The translations under genes and the position numbers were made by a program. The notes beneath the pieces are model-generated. The model saw only the letters and a program-made list of their open reading frames with translations, had not been told where the DNA came from and made no database searches. Below are positions 62,026 through 64,000 of a stretch of DNA of 64,000 nucleotides, piece by piece. Numbering within the stretch: the first letter of the stretch is position 1; the number at the start of each line of letters is the position of its first letter. The stretch is from Comamonadaceae bacterium (GTDB lineage Bacteria; Pseudomonadota; Gammaproteobacteria; Burkholderiales; Burkholderiaceae_C), in assembly GCA_004144865.1 (NCBI GenBank), contig SEAY01000002.1:28135-92134 (forward strand). The letters run 5' to 3'.

Positions 62026-63825
62026 ATGGCTTCCGCTCCCCCTCCCTCCGACAAAGACCCGGCCAACAAGCCGAGCAACTTCCTGCGCCAGATCATCGAA
62101 CGCGACCTCGATCAGGGCACGTACGCGCAGCGCCACTGGGGGGGCGGCCCGGGTGACGCCCGGCACCACCAGCATGGCGAGCCCGACCCGGCGCGCATCC
62201 GCACCCGCTTCCCGCCCGAGCCGAACGGCTACCTGCACGTCGGCCACGCCAAGAGCATCTGCCTGAACTTCGGCCTGGCGCGCGACTACGCCGGCACCTG
62301 CCACCTGCGCTTCGACGACACCAATCCCGAGAAGGAGGAGCAGGAGTACGTCGACGGCATCAAGGACGCCGTGCGCTGGCTGGGCTTCGGCTGGGATGCC
62401 AACGGCACCAGCCACCTGTACCAGGCCAGCGACTACTTCGACTTCATGTACCGCGCGGCCGAATACCTGGTCGAGGCCGGCCTCGCCTACGTGGACGAAC
62501 AGTCGCCGGAGGAGATGCGCGTGCGGCGCGGCGACTTCGGCAAGCCCGGCGTGGACAGCCCTTTCCGCAGCCGCAGCATCGACGAGAACCTGCAGCGCTT
62601 TCGCGAGATGCGCGACGGCAAGCTGGAGGACGGCAAGGCGGTGCTGCGCGCCAAGATCGACATGGCGAGTCCCAACATCAACATGCGGGACCCGACCATC
62701 TACCGCATCAAGCATGCGGAGCACCACAACACCGGCAACAAGTGGTGCATCTACCCGATGTACACCTTCGCGCACCCGATCGAGGACGCGCTGGAGAACA
62801 TCACCCACAGCCTGTGCACGCTGGAGTTCGAGGACCAGCGGCCCTTCTACGACTGGCTGCTGGATCGCCTGAGCGAAGGCGGCCTGATCAACACGCCGCA
62901 CCCGCGCCAGTACGAATTCGCGCGGCTGAACCTCACCTACGTGGTCACCAGCAAGCGCAAGCTGAAGCAGCTGGTGGACCAGAAGCACGTGAGCGGCTGG
63001 GACGACCCGCGCATGCCGACCATCGTGGGCCTGCGCCGCCGCGGCTACACGGCGGAAAGCCTGCAGCTCTTTGCCGATCGCATCGGCGTGAGCAAGGCCG
63101 ATTCGTGGATCGACTATTCGACCCTGGAAATCGCCCTGCGCGACGACCTCGACCCCAAGGCCGCGCGCGCGATGGCGGTGCTGGAGCCGGTGAAGATGGT
63201 CATCACGAACTGGGACGAGCTGATGGGCGCCGGCCACCTGGAGCCCTGCTCCGCACCCGTGCACCCGCACGCGCCGGAGCGCGGCAAGCGGGAGTTCATG
63301 TTCGGCAAGGAGCTGTGGATCGAGCGCAGCGACTACGAAGAGACGCCCCCGAAGGGGTTCTTTCGCTTGTTCCCGGGGAACAAGGTGCGGATGAAGTACG
63401 GCTACGTCATCGAGTGCACGGGCGCATCGCGCGATGCGGCTGGTGTGGTGACCGAGGTGCAGGCGAAGCTGGTGCCGGATACCAAGAGCGGCACGCCCGG
63501 CGCGGACGCCGTGAAGGTGAAGGGCAACATCACCTGGGTCGGCGTGGCCGATGGCGTGAAGGCGGAAGTGCGGCTGTATGACCGGCTGTTCTCCGTGCCG
63601 CAGCCGGGAGCCGGGGACAAGGACTTCCTGGAGGAACTGAACCCGGACAGCCTGAAGGTGGTGACGGCGTACGTGGAGCCCTCACTCGGGAAGGCGCACG
63701 GGGATGAGAAGTTCCAGTTCGAGAGGCATGGGTACTTCGTGGCGGATCGGAAGGATCATGTTCCTTCCGAGGGGAGGCCTGTGTTCAACAGGGTGACGGG
63801 GTTGAAGGATGGGTGGGCGAAGTGA
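62026..63825 (+). CDS. glnS: Glutaminyl-tRNA synthetase
   Basis: 599 residues, class I. The HIGH motif is PEPNGYLHVGHAKS (about 65-78) and KMSKS is VTSKRKL near 307-313. FDDTNPEKEEQEYVDGI and WDDPRMPTIVGLRRRGYTAE are also typical. The C-terminal anticodon-binding barrels end with FEKHGYFV-like FERHGYFVADRKDH. The ATG has a CCGGGAT-type weak ribosome site. The last about 50 codons use more G/T-ending codons than the rest. Confidence 0.97.
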   Translation: MASAPPPSDKDPANKPSNFLRQIIERDLDQGTYAQRHWGGGPGDARHHQHGEPDPARIRTRFPPEPNGYLHVGHAKSICLNFGLARDYAGTCHLRFDDTNPEKEEQEYVDGIKDAVRWLGFGWDANGTSHLYQASDYFDFMYRAAEYLVEAGLAYVDEQSPEEMRVRRGDFGKPGVDSPFRSRSIDENLQRFREMRDGKLEDGKAVLRAKIDMASPNINMRDPTIYRIKHAEHHNTGNKWCIYPMYTFAHPIEDALENITHSLCTLEFEDQRPFYDWLLDRLSEGGLINTPHPRQYEFARLNLTYVVTSKRKLKQLVDQKHVSGWDDPRMPTIVGLRRRGYTAESLQLFADRIGVSKADSWIDYSTLEIALRDDLDPKAARAMAVLEPVKMVITNWDELMGAGHLEPCSAPVHPHAPERGKREFMFGKELWIERSDYEETPPKGFFRLFPGNKVRMKYGYVIECTGASRDAAGVVTEVQAKLVPDTKSGTPGADAVKVKGNITWVGVADGVKAEVRLYDRLFSVPQPGAGDKDFLEELNPDSLKVVTAYVEPSLGKAHGDEKFQFERHGYFVADRKDHVPSEGRPVFNRVTGLKDGWAK

Positions 63826-63948
63826 GCCGTCGTAGTCTTTGGTAGCTTCGAGGCTTTCGGGACGAACCTTTCCAAGCGAACTGACTCGTCCTGACATAGG
63901 TTGACACCTATTCGGGACTGAATTCCAGCCGGAGTTGGCTGGCGAGAG

Positions 63949-63976
63949 ACGCCCGATGCACCGCATCGGGCGTTTT
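63949..63976 (+). terminator. Intrinsic terminator downstream of glnS
   Basis: ACGCCCGATGC (63949-63959) and GCATCGGGCGT (63963-63973) form an 11-bp perfect stem with an ACC loop followed by TTTT. It ends the window's last transcript, about 124 bases after the glnS stop. Confidence 0.85.
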
Positions 63977-64000
63977 GCATTCTAGGGACAGGTGTGGCCG

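Noticed and set aside
63826..63948. Possible gene or recombinase remnant after glnS
   Set aside because: No frame of meaningful length, and nothing recognisable before the terminator at 63949.

Overview
The window is a chromosomal segment of a very GC-rich betaproteobacterium, most likely Burkholderiales, family Comamonadaceae (Ramlibacter/Variovorax-like). This rests on gene content and order (rpsO-pnp-qor-tpiA-secG-tRNA-Leu-nuoABCD), strong G/C third-position bias, and several families of intergenic palindromes. I ran no database search, so the taxon is an inference. No IS element, prophage, CRISPR array or rRNA gene was seen.

Layout. 1-7819 (minus strand): rpsO, pnp, a quinone oxidoreductase, tpiA, secG, tRNA-Leu(GAG) and nuoA-B-C-D, with nuoD cut by the window edge. 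8022-12765: an aminotransferase with an orphan ABC binding protein, Hsp20, a methyltransferase and tsaD. 12832-27704: a complete nitrate assimilation island. It holds a NasR-like NIT-ANTAR antiterminator, the nitrate ABC transporter nrtABD, a NasT-like ANTAR regulator with a C-terminal PilJ-like sensor, a NarK-type transporter, nirB, nirD, the nitrate reductase nasA, ybiB and the siroheme gene cobA. 27831-31417: a Cache protein, a chemoreceptor, a FliT-like protein, and flhC followed by flhD. 31424-40705: housekeeping genes (HI0933 flavoprotein, rpsU, yqeY, pmbA, darP, mogA, cysE, trmJ, suhB, mscS). 40621-46705 (minus): an mrp Na+/H+ antiporter operon with fused AB subunit. 46737-54391: an EamA exporter, mutS, an Anbu proteasome-like protease, two hydrolases, uppP and a small protein. 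54554-58434: a membrane/2TM/hydrolase/LytS-LytTR two-component operon. 58533-63825: an FG-GAP lipoprotein, a gene-poor stretch with a 60-bp tandem repeat, small secreted and hypothetical proteins, and glnS.

How the parts work together. Nitrate is imported by NrtABD and/or NarK, reduced to nitrite by NasA and to ammonium by siroheme-dependent NirBD. CobA supplies the siroheme precursor, and MogA at 36309 contributes to molybdenum cofactor supply. Both transporter units have near-perfect sigma-54 promoters with the same core. The nrtA leader carries a readable attenuator: two hairpins with identical AACGGC hexaloops (A at position 1, G at position 4, the ANTAR signature). The second hairpin overlaps the 5' arm of an intrinsic terminator. 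This gives a two-level AND circuit, nitrogen limitation through NtrC/sigma-54 and nitrate/nitrite through the adjacent ANTAR protein. It is the strongest regulatory observation here.

At least four dispersed palindrome families (A-D) fill intergenic gaps, often between convergent genes. One copy sits between the putative NtrC site and the nrtA promoter, and one element is nested inside another.
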